A stretch of 64,000 nucleotides of DNA, taken from positions 21,711,001-21,775,000 of the forward strand of contig NC_088331.1 of assembly GCF_036884655.1 (NCBI RefSeq). The letters are read 5' to 3'. The position numbers and the translations under genes are program-made. Source of the stretch: Musa acuminata AAA Group. Taxonomy: Eukaryota; Streptophyta; Magnoliopsida; Zingiberales; Musaceae. This document shows, in pieces, positions 32,164 to 44,757 of this stretch (positions are counted from its first letter, which is position 1; the number at the start of each line of letters is the position of its first letter). The notes beneath the pieces were generated by a model. That model was not told the origin of the DNA. It searched no databases and saw nothing but the letters and a program-made list of their open reading frames with translations.

Positions 32164-35100
32164 AAAACTAAACCATCGCAAGCTAGGAGCAAGAGATGGT
32201 ACCTTGATAGTGGATGCTCAAGGCATATGACCGGAGATCCATGTCAATTCTCTAAGCTCACTAGCATAGACGAAGGATATGTCACCTTCGGAGACAACAA
32301 CAAGGGTAAAATCATTGGCAAAGGAACCATAGGTAACAAATCCAACTTCTCTATTAAAGATGTTTTGCTAGTTGATAGTTTAAAACATAACCTCTTGAGC
32401 ATTAGTCAATTATGTGATAAAGGATATATTATCAGATTTGAATCTAATGCTTGCATCATTGAAAAACCATACAAAAACATATCTATGATTGCATTAAAAC
32501 AAAATAACGTATACACTATTGACATCAATAATTTATGTAATGAAATGTGTTTTTCTGCTTTGAATGAGGATGCTTGGATATGGCATAGAAGATTAGGTCA
32601 TGCTAGCATGAAACTAATCACTCAAATATCATCCAAAGAACTTGTAAGAGGAATTCCTCATATCAAGTTCATCAAAGACAATGTATGTGATGCTTGCCAA
32701 TTAGGTAAACAAATTAAGAGTAGCTTCAAATCTAAAAACCAAATAAGCATCTCTAGGCCCTTACAATTGATCCATATGGATTTGTTCGAACCTATCTCCA
32801 CATCAAGCCTAGGAGGTAGCAAATACGCCTTTGTCATCGTGGATGACTATAGCAGATACACATGGACTTACTTCTTAAAACAGAGGAATGAATGACTTAG
32901 ATATTTTACCAAGTTTTGCAAACTTGTTCAGAATGAGAAAGGTTCTATGATTTCGTCAATTAGAAGTGATCATGGTGGTGAATTTCAAAACCATGATTTC
33001 CAGGAATTTTGTGAACTCAATGGATACAATCATAATTTCTCTACTCCTAGAAATCCTCAACAAAATGGAGTTGTAGAAAGAAAAAATCGAAATTTACAAG
33101 AAATGGCAAGAACCATGTTGAATGAATACAACTTACCCAAATATTTTTGGGCTGAAGCCGTAAATACTGCATGCTACATTTTGAATAGAGTTCTAGTAAG
33201 ACCTCTACTAACCAAAACTCCCTATGAGTTATGGAACAATAAAAAACCCAATGTTTCATATTTTAAAGTCTTTGGGTGTAAGTGTTTTATCCTAAATGAA
33301 AAGGACAACTTAGGAAAATTTGATGCTAAATCTGATGAAGGAATCTTTCTTGGTTATTCTACTGTTTCTAAAGCCTTTCGTATCTTCAATAAAAGAACTT
33401 TAATTATTGAAGAATCCATTCATGTTGTTTTTAATGAGATTTCCGAAATCACGAAAAATGATCTTGACGAAAATGTTAATTTTGATTCTTTGAATTTAAA
33501 CGAGACCCCTTCTCCAACGAACAACTTGGATGCATCCACTCCCGAAATATCCTTACCCAAGGATTGGAAGTATGTAGATGCTCATCCCAAGGAGCTAATC
33601 TCAGGAGACACGTCAAAGGGGGTTCAAACACGATCTTCTCTTAAAACCTTTTGTGCAAATGCCGCCTTTCTCTCCCAAATTGAACCCAAATGCGTTGACG
33701 AAGCCATGAAAGATGATTCATGGATTATCGCAATGCAAGATGAATTGAATCAATTTGAGAGAAATGAGGTGTGGAAGCTTGTTCCTAGGCCAAATGACCA
33801 TTTAGTTATTGGTACTAAATGGGTCTTCAGAAACAAGCAAGATGAAAATGGTATCGTGGTTAGAAACAAGGCTAGATTAGTGGCCAAAGGTTTCAACCAA
33901 GAAGAAGGTATCGATTACGAAGAAACCTTCGCTCCTGTGGCTCGATTAGAAGCCATAAGGATGCTCCTTGCCTACGCTAGTAGTAATAATTTTAAACTGT
34001 TTCAAATGGATGTTAAAAGCGCTTTTCTAAATGGCTTTATTTCCGAAGAAGTTTATGTTGAACAACCTCCTGGATTTGAAAATAATAGCCTCTCTAATCA
34101 TGTGTTTAGATTAACTAAAGCTCTCTATGGTTTAAAACAAGCCCCAAGGGCTTGGTATGAGAGACTTAGTTCATTTCTTATCGAAAATAATTTCACAAAA
34201 GGCAAGGTTGATACTACATTATTTATCAAGAATTTTGAAAATAATTTTCTCATTGTTCAGATTTATGTTGATGATATTATCTTTGGCTCTACAAATGAAT
34301 CTCTTTGTGAATCTTTTGCTAGAACCATGAGTCTTGAATTCGAAATGAGCTTAATGGGAGAATTAACATTCTTCTTAGGTTTACAAATCAAACAATTAAG
34401 CAACGGCATCTTTATTAGTCAAACTAAATATGCTATGAATTTATTAAAAAAGTTTAATATGAACAACTCAAAGGCTATTAGAACCCCTATGAGCACCTCC
34501 ACTATGTTAGAAATTGATGAAAGTGGAGAAAGCTTCAATCAAAAGACTTATAGGGGTATGATAGGAAGTTTACTTTACCTCACTGCCACCAGACCAGACA
34601 TCATGTTCAGTGTAGGACTTTGTGCTAGATTTCAATCAAACCCTAAGATATCTCATCTCAAAGCAGTCAAAAGAATACTTAGATATCTTAATGGAACCAC
34701 AAATCTAGGATTATGGTATCCAAAATCAGAAAATTTTGAGTTAACAGCTTATGCTGATGCAGACTTCGCTGGCTGTAGACTAGATAGAAAAAGCACATCA
34801 GGATCATGTCAATTTTTAGGACATGCCCTTGTTTCCTGGTCATCTAAGAAACAAAGCTCGGTTGCTCTATCAACAACCGAAGCTGAATATATTGCAGCAA
34901 GTGCATGCTGTGCACAAGTTGTATGGATGAAAAACACTTTAGAAGATTACAAAGTTAATCTTAAAGATATTCTCATTAAATGTGATAACACGAGTGCAAT
35001 ATGCTTAACTAAGAATCCTATACAACACTCAAGAACAAAACATATTGATATTAGACACCACTTTATACGAGATCATGTCACTAATCATGACGTAACCATA

Positions 35101-35214
35101 GAGTTCATCGATACTAAACATCAACTGGCTGACATTTTTACAAAACCTCTAAGTGAAGAACAATTTGATTTCATTAGAAGAGAATTAGGAATGTTGATGT
35201 GTCCGAATAGATAA
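32164..35214 (+). pseudogene. S2 pol: protease, integrase, RT, RNase H (one stop)
   Basis: Protease DSG at 32206-32214. Integrase has HRRLGH and CDACQLGK zinc ligands, catalytic D in HMDLF, D in RSDHGGEF and E in GVVERKN (33076-33078). The integrase C-terminus reads [23 protein letters not shown] shows [30 protein letters not shown] and YVDD at 34264-34275. RNase H has all four acidic residues ([35 protein letters not shown]). The sole nonsense codon seen is TGA at 32893-32895, within integrase. The frame from 32947 is open for 755 residues. Confidence 0.93.
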
Positions 35215-36048
35215 ACTCAGTTTTTCGGACTATATGATTGCCATGTTTATATGTGAAAATGTGCAACAAAATCTTGTCCAAATGCATCTTATTTGTTCGA
35301 ATGCTATAAAACAGATTTATTCGTACACTTTCATGAAAAATAAGTTCCTGAAATAAATCTGATAAAGTGATTCCTGTGTATGTATTTCATCCTGTAATAT
35401 CTTTGCGGGTTAAATGGATTATAACAAAAAGGGGGAAGAAGTGTTCAAAGCAATCTATGCAAAATTCCTCTATAAGCTTCCTAATATTGTTTTCCTCGTA
35501 TCACAATTACAATGCTTTTTGTTGATGACAAAGGGGGAGAAACATATGAATTGATAAACACTGCCATGATCATGTCTATGTCATAGTTGCAAATACTTGA
35601 GTGATGCTATAAACTATGTTATGGTTATGCCATCCTTGCATCACCAAGGGATATATGAACGTGTGCTATAGTTTGCATTATGTCTTGAGTTGATATCCTA
35701 TCTTGTGAAGTAAATGCAAACTTGCTAGAATGATTATATGTGTGCATCATGTAATAGTCCCTCGCAGCTTTAAATGATAATGTTCAATTATAGGGTAAAT
35801 AGTTACAAACACTATCATACAAACTTGATGATGTATGTCAAGCTTTGACATCATTCTTGAAGAGATACATCATGATGAGTATCATGATGGGAGTATTGAT
35901 AAGTTTAACTGATCTAACTTATCAATACGTCACTTGAATTCTTAGGTCTTGAATTCAAGGTTGACTTATCTCAACAATAGCATATAGATAGGGGGAGTTA
36001 AGGATAACTCCATTATCAATTGATTGTCATCATCAAAAAGGGGGAGAT
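35215..36048 (+). other. S2 3' non-coding region with PPT motifs
   Basis: No reading frame. PPT-like GACAAAGGGGGAGAAAC at about 35527-35543, AGGGGGAGTTAAGG near 35992, and the LTR-adjacent PPT AAAAAGGGGGAGAT at 36035-36048. No envelope-like ORF is present. Confidence 0.75.
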
Positions 36049-38048
36049 TGTTGAATCTCGGATTTTGATGATGAAGTCAATTGTCATTTGTTGTCTAATC
36101 TATGTGTTGAGATAAGTGTGCAAGATTAACTACGATGAAAGTCAGACAAGCAGCAGGAGTTGCGCCGGAGTCAAGATCATGATCACATTGGGAGTTCGAG
36201 AGTTCGACGGAAGTTCGGACGGTCGTCGGAGGTTCTGCGAGAATAGATCCGAGAAGTCCGGAAGCTTGCCAAGCGAAGTTTGTCGGAACTCGCCAAGTGG
36301 ATCGTCGCAAAATCCAGGAGTTTGCCAGAAGTCCGCAGAAGCATCACCGAGGGTTCATCGGATGATCGACGGAAGTTCGCCGGAAACTCGCCGGAAGAAG
36401 CGATTGACGTACCGAAGCAAAGCTGCAAAAATTGTCTTAGATTTAATCATAGTTAGCACGTTGATTAAGATAGAAATGGGAGGTGATCCCATTAGCTTAA
36501 TCCTGGGGCAATTGGGCCCCTGAAGAACTCAGATTGGGTCGAATGGTTCAACACATTCGGACACAAGTTGCTGTGGGCGGTGCAACCGCCCCAGCCAAGA
36601 GGTGCAACCACCCAGGCTATGTCTCCCAGTGAGACTGGGCGGAGCAACCGCCCCAGCAAAGAGGTGCAACCGCCCAGGGCTCAGTCTCCAAGAGAGACTG
36701 GGCGGTGCAACCTCCTCTGTCAAGAGGTAGCACCGCCAGAGCTCAAGTTTCGAGCTCTGCCAAAAGGTGCAACCACCGAGCTCGGTCTTCGAGCTCTGGC
36801 AGAGAGGTGCAACCTCTCTGGACAGGAGATGCATCGCCTGAGCTCGGTCTTCGAGCTCTGGCAGAGAGGTGCAACCACCTCTGGTAGAGAGGTACAACCA
36901 CCTCTGGCAGAGAGGTGCAACCTCTCTGGTCAGGAGATGCACCGCCTGAGCTCGGTCTTCGAGCTCTGGCAGAAAGGTGCAACCACCCCTGATAGAGAGG
37001 TGCATCCGCCTGAGCTCAGTCTTCGAGCTCTGCCAGGCGGTGCAACCTCTCCAGTCAAGAGGTGCAACCGCCTGATCCCAGAATTCCGGGATTTAATCTT
37101 TTTGAGCTCCAAATTTGAACTAGGTTAGGGCCTATAAATACCCCACCCGTTCAACACAGAAAGGATATAGATCCACTCCGAATTCTTGATCTTTTCTGTG
37201 ATTCTAAGAGCTCAAAATTGTGTAAAGTCCAAAAGTTCTCCTCTTTCTGTTCTTCAAAGTCTTGAGTTGTAAAGAGAGGAGAGAAAGGATCTGTAAAGGT
37301 TTTCTCCTGAGCCTGTCAAAAGGAGAGAAACTGTAAAAGGGCAGTTGGCCTTCGCCTATTAAAGAAAGGCCTCTTGTTGACGTCGGCAAGCTCATCGGTG
37401 GAGTAAGCCAAAAGTGGAGTAGGTCAAGACTGACCGAACCACTCTAAATCTCTGGTTTGCGTTTATTTTTTAGCACTTTATCATTACTGCAAACCTCCTA
37501 CATAGCTACTGCCCTCTGCGCTTTTACGAACGATTCTCTAGACGTAAATCGGTGTTTTCGTACGATCTTTACATCGTAGTTTACGCTTACGCTTTGATTC
37601 CATTCATAACTGCGAACTGCTTTCTGCACATTCACAAAAAGATTTTCAAAGTTCAGTTTCTGCGTTTAGACGTAAAACTGCGTTTAGACGCAAAACTGTG
37701 TTTAGACGTAAAACCACGTTTAGACGCAAAACTGCGTTCAGACGCAAAACTGCGTTCAGACGTAAAACTGCGTTCAGACGTAAAACTGCGTTCAGACGCA
37801 AAACTGCGTTCAGACGTAAAACTGCGTTTAGACGTAAAACTGCGTTTAGACGCAAACTGCGTTTAGACGTAAACTGCTCTTAGACGCAATCTGCGCTTAG
37901 ACGCAAACTGCGCTTAAATACAAACTGTGAATCGGCTTTTGCATCATAATAGATTTCATTGAACGAACGCACCTTTCGGTTTTAAATTGCTGTAAGATTT
38001 CCGCTGCACTAATTCACCCCCCCCCTCTTAGGGCTCTAGATCCTAACA
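36049..38048 (+). repeat. S2 3' LTR
   Basis: 2000 bp. Palindrome block 36575-37073, TATA box 37133-37140, 18-bp array 37665-37929, nine-C run near 38017-38025. About 100 bp longer than the 5' LTR, mainly through extra palindrome units and a short R/U5 segment at about 37565-37615. Confidence 0.94.
37665..37929 (+). repeat. 18-bp tandem array in S2 3' LTR (15 units)
   Basis: Ten 18-bp units followed by five 17-bp units, exactly 265 bp. The array is 36 bp shorter than the 5' LTR copy, which is exactly two 18-bp units. Confidence 0.92.
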
Positions 38049-38053
38049 ATAAG
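38049..38053. other. S2 target site duplication, right (ATAAG)
   Basis: Differs at one base from AGAAG at 28629-28633; N2 gag resumes with CACTTTGGAATGAATC. Confidence 0.85.
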
Positions 38054-38670
38054 CACTTTGGAATGAATCGAGCTCATCCGATAACGAGGAGGAAACCGAT
38101 GAAGAACAAACCAACAAAAGTGAGGCGGCAAACTATGCCTTAATGACTTTCGACGACGAGGTAATCAAAACCCCCTTAATTTATTTTGAAATTACTTGAT
38201 GTATTTTATATATTATTTTTAAATTAGTATATAAAATATAAAAAGAAATAAATAAATAAAAGGGGATCATTCTTTTCTTTTTCTAGCTAATTTTGAAAAT
38301 AATTATGAAAATTGCATATTTAATGATGTGATGAAAATATTAAATGTTTTGATACCATAATTGATTATTTTATTTTATGCATAATGATCATGCTTAATAA
38401 ATTTATATTTTGAAATTATACATGATGATTTTTGTGATTTATGGTGAACTTGAACTCCTCACTATGAAATTTAAAAAGTTCATGAAACAAAAAATAAAGA
38501 ACAAAAAGAAGGCTACTACTTGCTATGAATGCAAGAAGAGGGAAGCACTTTGGAATGAATCGAGCTCATCCGATGATGAGGAGGAAACCGATGAAGAACA
38601 AACCAACAAAAGCGAGGCGGCAAACTACGCCTTAACGACTTTCGACGACGAGGTAATCAAACCCCCTTAA
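38049..38670 (+). pseudogene. N2 gag remnant, 3' part (partly duplicated)
   Basis: Continues N2 gag as ALWNESSSS, an acidic stretch and NKSEAANYALMTFDDEV, ending at GAGGTAATC. The same gag end recurs at 38441-38670 (ELELLTMKFKKFMKQK, CYECKKREALWNE) because of a tandem duplication. Only the first half of the zinc knuckle is present, so the nucleocapsid motif is broken. Confidence 0.8.
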
Positions 38671-38934
38671 TTTATTTTGAAATTACTTGATACATTTTAT
38701 ATGTTGTTTTTAAATTAGTATATAAAATGCAAAAATAAATAAATAAATAAAAGGGGATCATGCTTTTCTTTTGCTAGCTAATTTTGAAAATGATTATGAA
38801 AATTACATGTTTAATGATGTGATGAAAATATTAAATATTTTGATACCATAATTGATGATTTTATTTTATACATAAGGATCATGCTTAATAAATTTATATT
38901 TCAAAATTATGCATGATGATTTTTATGATTTATG
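38441..38934 (+). repeat. Tandem duplication in N2, copy 2
   Basis: Matches copy 1 (28532-28633 joined to 38049-38440) with few changes, from ATGGTGAACTTG to TGATTTATGG. A short ATGG match at both ends may have guided the duplication. Confidence 0.8.
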
Positions 38935-39584
38935 GCTTATCGGTTTGTACCATAATGAAAGTTGCTTTTTTGCTTTTAAAAATGATGCATGTTTTGAATT
39001 GGTATAAAAGAAAAAGGGATGCTTCTACGAAACAAACAACTTAAAATGAAACAATAAAAAAGGGAACGTATTTTGAAAATAAATGTTTGTATCATATTTG
39101 ATGATTTTACTTTTTTTTAAATTATGCATGATGAGTTGAAGTAGTAATGGTTTGAATGCATGAATCGATAATTTTTTTTGTTACATGAATCATGACTCTG
39201 TCACTTAATACTCTAAATTATTTTACGATTCATGAAAAATTGAGACATTATGCATGAATCAAGTTCTCGTGTGAATCTATCTATGTTTCCTTCATTGAAT
39301 TTTTTGAAAAATGATTTTGATGATCATTTTGATTATTTAAAAGGAGAATTGTCGAAATGATTCATGGAATTTTGGATTCATGACTTGATCTTTCATTTGT
39401 TTATGAGATGGTTAAAATCTTTGTACCTTCGAAGTCTTCCCTTCTCCTTTCATTTTTTTGAAATTATGCACGTTATATGTTGAAGATTTGAAACCATGTT
39501 TTGGTATCATGCATACCCAAGAAATGTTGATTTGACAAATTGAATGAGTTGAAAATGAATGATGATTTTTTCTCTCGATTATAA
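38935..39584 (+). other. N2 AT-rich non-coding DNA, left piece
   Basis: No gene. Collinear with N3 at about 49.1-49.68 kb, up to the ATAAC at which S3 inserted. Confidence 0.65.
39580..39584. other. S3 target site duplication, left (ATAAC)
   Basis: Perfect match to 54586-54590. N3 keeps the uninterrupted site at about 49679-49690 (ATATAACTTGTGATA). Confidence 0.95.
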
Positions 39585-40785
39585 CTGTTAGGATCGGAGC
39601 GGCACTAAGAGGGGGGGGGGGTGAATTAGTGCAGCGGATTTAAACATTGGTTTCGACAAATCTTTCGTACGATAAAAATCGGAATCAGAAGTGCTTAACT
39701 TGAAAGTGTATTCGCAAAGTTGTGCAGCAAATGTAATGAGGAAATAAAGCAAGTAAGAAGGTTTGCAGTAATGTAAATAGCAGTAATGAAAAGCAAACCA
39801 GAGATTACGTCATTTTTAAAGTGGTTCAGTCAAGTGACCTACATCCACTTGCGAGGCCCCTATTCGATGAGGCTCCCACCTTCCACTAGCAAATCTCTTG
39901 AAAGGGAAGGGTGAATACCCCTCTTACAACTTTTTACAAGCGGTTCACTCTCTTATAGATTTTCAGCAAGAAAGAAGGAGGTGAACACTAGCAAATTGAA
40001 AACAAGACTAGCTAAGACTTTTCTAAGGCCTTTCTCTCAAACAATTGCTGCTCAAAAAGTTGTAATCTCAGCTGAGATTTGAGGGGTATTTATAGGTCTC
40101 AAGAGGATTCAAATTTGGGCTCCAAAATTTGAATTCTCTTTGGGTTCCCGATGTTGGCGGTGCCACCGCCTGTCACTGTCACATTGACAGTTCTAGGCGG
40201 TGCTACCGCCCAGCTCTCGGGTGCTGGGCGATGCAACCGCCCAGTCTGGCGGTGCCACCGTCAGACCCTTCGGTGCACTTGTTGGGCTTCAAATTTAGCC
40301 CAAACCAAGTCTAATTTTAGGCCCAGTTGGCCCCTAACCAGGATATAGGATTATCTCTTAATCTTAATCCTAATTACAAGTGAACTACATAATAAAACAC
40401 ATCCTAAGCAAGTTTTCAACCGCGAATGTCGAGTCTTATTCCGGCGAGCTTTCCGACGAACTTCTTCTGACGGACTCCCAACAAGCTCCCGAACTTGTGA
40501 TGACTTTAACGAGTAGCCGAGCCTTCTCGGTAATCTCCGTGAACCTCCGATGATCTCTTCGGCGAACTTCCAAAAATTCCGATAGGTTCCCGATTTCTTC
40601 TCGGATGGTTCCGACAGCATCTCCGACGATTCTTCGAACTCTTAAACGTCCATCGAACTTGACTCCGGTATTCTTGCTTTGTGTTTTCTGGTTATCATAG
40701 TTAATCCTGCACACTTAACTCAATAATATGGATTAGATCAATTAACCCATCAATTGATTTTATCATCAAAATCCGAGATTCAACA
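39585..40785 (-). repeat. S3 3' LTR (minus strand)
   Basis: 1201 bp. U5 end TGTTAGGATCGGAGC with a run of about 12 G near 39612-39623; TATA box 40087-40094 (minus); palindrome block 40155-40262. It has fewer palindrome units than its partner, which accounts for most of the 43-bp length difference. Confidence 0.92.
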
Positions 40786-41715
40786 ATCTCCCCCTTTTTG
40801 ATGATGACAATCAATTGATGACGGAGTTAAACATAACTCCCCCTATCTATATGCCATATTATGAGAAGGTAAAAACACTTGAATTATATCCCATTGAATT
40901 TAAGCATAAACCGATAAGTTCTAACCGTAGAACTTATCGTTATTCTCATTAAGCAATAGTAAATACAAAACTTCGATGAAAATCATTTTCAAGTCGAATG
41001 ATAAGAGACAATTTTTACTACGGTAGGAGATAAAGATTTTCAACATGAATTTCATGATATAAATGTAAGGCATGCTTTCAATATGATCAATCGATCTTGT
41101 GATATTCTCAAAGATTTTGCAAGGCATATAAGACATTCTATTAAAATGATACAAGTCATCACTTTTCTCCCCCTTTATCATCAACAAAAAGGGAATGAGA
41201 CTTGAAGCATATAATTTGTCATACAAAGATTTTATCATTGATCATACATCATTCAACTATATTATCATTGATAATACAAAGATTTTATCATTCAAAATTA
41301 AGTATGCTAAAATATTTACGCAGAGTTCATCTTAAAGGAAAATTCAACATTCATCCATATTATCAAATCTCTTCTTTCTATAAATAACAAAAATTGTAGA
41401 TGTACAAAGAAGAGATTGGGATAAGAAAAAAAGTTTCAAGTAGTAACTCCAATAAGTCAAGATCATAATTCGAATACAAATCCATTCAAATTCAATTCGT
41501 CAACTTGAAACTCATAATCAAGTCATCAAAATCAATTTCGAGATTCAAAATATCATAAAATCATTAATCTTGATCAGATGGGAGCGGTGTTTGACTCAAG
41601 ATAGGATAAGATAATTTAACAAGTCATTTATAATTGAAAGAGAAGGATCAGATTCACCGAGTAACGGAGAGAGAATGAAAAACTTTACGGAAAATCCATT
41701 CAAACAAGTTTATTC
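40786..41715 (-). other. S3 3' non-coding region with PPT motifs
   Basis: Minus-strand PPT CAAAAAGGGGGAGAT directly at the LTR (40786-40800). Further PPT-like motifs lie near 40838-40846 and 41166-41175 (CTCCCCCTTT on the plus strand). No reading frame of note. Confidence 0.75.
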
Positions 41716-44700
41716 TTAGGGACAATTTAACATACCTAATTCCCTTCTAATGAATTCAAATTGGTCTTCATTCAAGGCTTTTTTAAATATATCTGCTAAT
41801 TGATGCTTTGTGTCAATGAATTCTAGAACAACATCATTGTTAAGGACATGATCGCGTATGAAATGATGCCTAACGTCGATGTGCTTAGTTCTAGAGTGCT
41901 GAATTGGATTTTTAGTAAGACATATGGCACTAGTATTATCACATTTTATGGGAATATTTTTAAAGTGAATTCCATAGTCTTCTAATGTATTTTTCATCCA
42001 AAGAACTTGTGCACAGCATGCACTTGCAGCAATGTATTCAGCTTCCGCCGTAGATAGTGCAACTGAATTTTGTTTCTTGGAAGTCCAAGAAACAAGTGCA
42101 TGTCCTAAAAATTGGCATGTTCCAGATGTACTTTTTCTATCTATCCTACATCCGCCAAAATCGGCATCTGCATAAGCTATTAAATCAAATTTTTCAGATT
42201 TTGGATACCACAGTCCTAGATTTGGAGTTCCTTTAAGATATCTAAATATGCTTTTAACACTTTTAAGATGAGATAATTTAGGATTTGATTGATACCTAAC
42301 GCAAAGTTCTACACTAAACATAATATCCGATCTAGTCGCGGTGAGGTAGAGTAGACTACCTATCATTCCCCTATATATTTTTTGATCAAAATTTTCACTA
42401 TTTTCATCCATATCTAACTTAGTCGCAGTACTCATAGGGGTGTTTATTGCTTTTGAATTATCCATATTAAATTGTTTTAACAATTCTAATGTATATTTAG
42501 ATTGGTTAAGAAATATACCATCACTAAGTTGTTTGATTTGTAATCCCAAAAAGAAAGTTAATTCACCCATTAAACTCATTTCAAATTCATGACTCATACA
42601 TTTGGCAAATGATTCACATAGTGATTCATCCGAAGAGCCAAAAATAATATCATCAACATAAATTTACATAATAAAAAAATTATTTTCAAAATGTTTAATA
42701 AACAATGTAGTATTAACCTTGCCTTTAGTAAAATTATTTAAAATAAGAAAGGAACTAAGCCTTTCATACCAAGCTCTAGGAGCTTGTTTCAAGCCATAGA
42801 GGGCCTTAGTCAATTTGAATACATGGTTAGGAAGAAGAGAATTTTCAAATCCGGGAGGTTGTTCGACATATACTTCTTTGGAAATAAAACCATTCAAGAA
42901 AGCACTTTTGACATCCATTTGAAATAGTTTAAAATTATTACTACTAGCATAGGCAAGGAGCATCCTTATGGCTTCTAATCGAGCCACGGGAGCGAAGGTT
43001 TCTTCATAATCGATACCTTCTTCTTGGTTGAAACCTTTGGCCACTAATCTAGCCTTGTTTCTAACCACGATACCATTTTCGTCTTGCTTGTTTCTAAAGA
43101 CCCATTTAGTACCAATGACTAAATGGTCACTAGGTCTAGGAACAAGCTTCCATACCTTATTCTTCTCAAATTGATTCAATTCCTCTTGCATTGCAATAAC
43201 CCAAAAATCATCTTTTATGGCCTCGTCAATGCATTTAGGTTCGATTTGAGAAAGGAAGGCGGCGTTAGCACAAAAATTCTTGAAAGAGGAACTAGTTTGA
43301 ACCCCTTTTGATGTATCTCCTATAATTAGCTCCTTTGGATGAGCATCTATATACTTCCATTCCTTGGGTAAGGAAATTTCGGAAGAAGGTGCATCCAAGT
43401 TGCTATTTTGAGGAGGGGGTTCATTTAAATTCAAATTATCAAAACCAAGATCATCATCAAAATTATTTTTCTTTAAATTAGAAATTTCATTAAAAACTAC
43501 ATGAATAGACTCTTCTATTACTAACGTTCTTTTGTTAAAAACCCGAAAAGCCTTAGAAACGGAAGAGTAACCAAGAAAGATGCCTTCATCGGATTTAGCA
43601 TCAAATTTTTCTAAGGCATCCTTTTCATTCAAAATAAAGCATTTACAGCCAAAAACTTTAAAATAGGAAATATTTGGTTTTTTATTATTCCATAATTCAT
43701 AGGGAGTTTTTGATAGGGATGGTCTTATTAAGACCCTATTCATGATGTAGCAAGCCGTATTTACGGTTTCGGCCCAAAAATACTTAGGTAAACTATGTTC
43801 ATTTAACATAGTTCTTGTCATTTCTTGTAGGTTTCTATTTTTTCTTTCAACAACTCCATTTTGTTGGGGATTTCTTGGAGTGGAGAAGTTGTGATTGTAT
43901 CCATTAACTTCACAAAGATTTTAGAAATCACGGTTTTAAAATTCGCCACTGTGATCACTCCGAATTGATGAAATCATAAAGCCCTTTTCGTTTTGAGTGA
44001 GTTTACAAAATTTTAAGAAGCACTTGAAGCAATCACTTTTGTGGACTAAGAAATAGGTCCAAATGTACCTAGTATAGTCATCCATAATTACAAATGCATA
44101 TTTGCTTCCTCCTAGACTTGTTATGTCAATTAGTCCGAATAAGTCCAAATGGATCAATTGTAGTGGTCTAGTGGTGCTAATTTGATTTTTTGGTTTAAAA
44201 CTAGTTTTTATTTGTTTACCTAGTTGACATGCATCACATACTTTGTCCTTAGTAAACTTCATATTTGGAATCCCTCGTACTAATTCTCTTGATGAGATCT
44301 TAGATATTAGTTTCATGCTTGTATGGCCTAATCTCCTATGCCAAAGCCAAGCAACATCATTTAGAGCGGAGAAGCACATTTCATTACTTAGTTCATCAAG
44401 GTTGATGGTGTAGACATTATTTTGTTTTAATGCAATCATAGTCAAGTTATTGTTTTGTTTTTCGATAATACACATATTTGATTCGAATCTAACGATATAA
44501 CCTTTATCTCATAGTTGACTAATACTCAAGAGATTATGTTTCAATCCATCAACTAGTAAAACATCATCAATGGAAAAACTAAATTTGTTACCAATAGTTC
44601 CCTTGCCAATGATTTTGCCTTTGTTGTTGTCTCCGAAGGTGACGTACCCTTCTTCTTTGCTAGTGAGCATAGAGAAATTAGATGGATCTCCAGTCATATG

Positions 44701-44754
44701 TCTTGAGCATCCACTATCGAGATACCATCTCTTGCTCCTAGCTTGTGGGTTTGT
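41716..44754 (-). pseudogene. S3 pol remnant: protease, integrase, RT, RNase H
   Basis: Read right to left: protease WYLDSGCSRHMTGD, HRRLGHTSMK and CDACQLGK, integrase LDLFGL and [16 protein letters not shown] with the catalytic E kept, [26 protein letters not shown] and YVDD, and RNase H with all acidic residues. The frame is uniform throughout; breaks are stops at 44509-44511, 43936-43938, about 43921 and 42664-42666 (just before YVDD). GP has become GL in LDLFGL and GGEF has become SGEF, so the integrase core is slightly eroded. Confidence 0.92.
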
Positions 44755-44757
44755 CTA
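44755..44757 (-). other. In-frame UAG between gag and pol (S3)
   Basis: Minus-strand context TTTTGTAGACAAAC. Gag is open for 323 codons up to it and pol continues in the same frame. Third copy of the codon also seen in S1 and S2. Confidence 0.78.

Larger units (their letters stand above)
28634..38048 (+). mobile_element. S2: best-preserved SIRE-like copia element
   Basis: A complete 9.4-kb element with LTRs of 1896 and 2000 bp, perfect primer site, near-complete gag and pol, PPT and target duplication. The LTRs are close to identical in single-copy parts; the length difference comes from the palindrome block, an 18-bp repeat array and one short deletion. That makes it younger than S1 and T3. 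Only two stops besides the conserved UAG were found in coding DNA. Confidence 0.94.

Noticed and set aside
35215..36048. Envelope-like ORF after pol in S2
   Set aside because: Some Sireviruses have one here, but this stretch has no frame of useful length.
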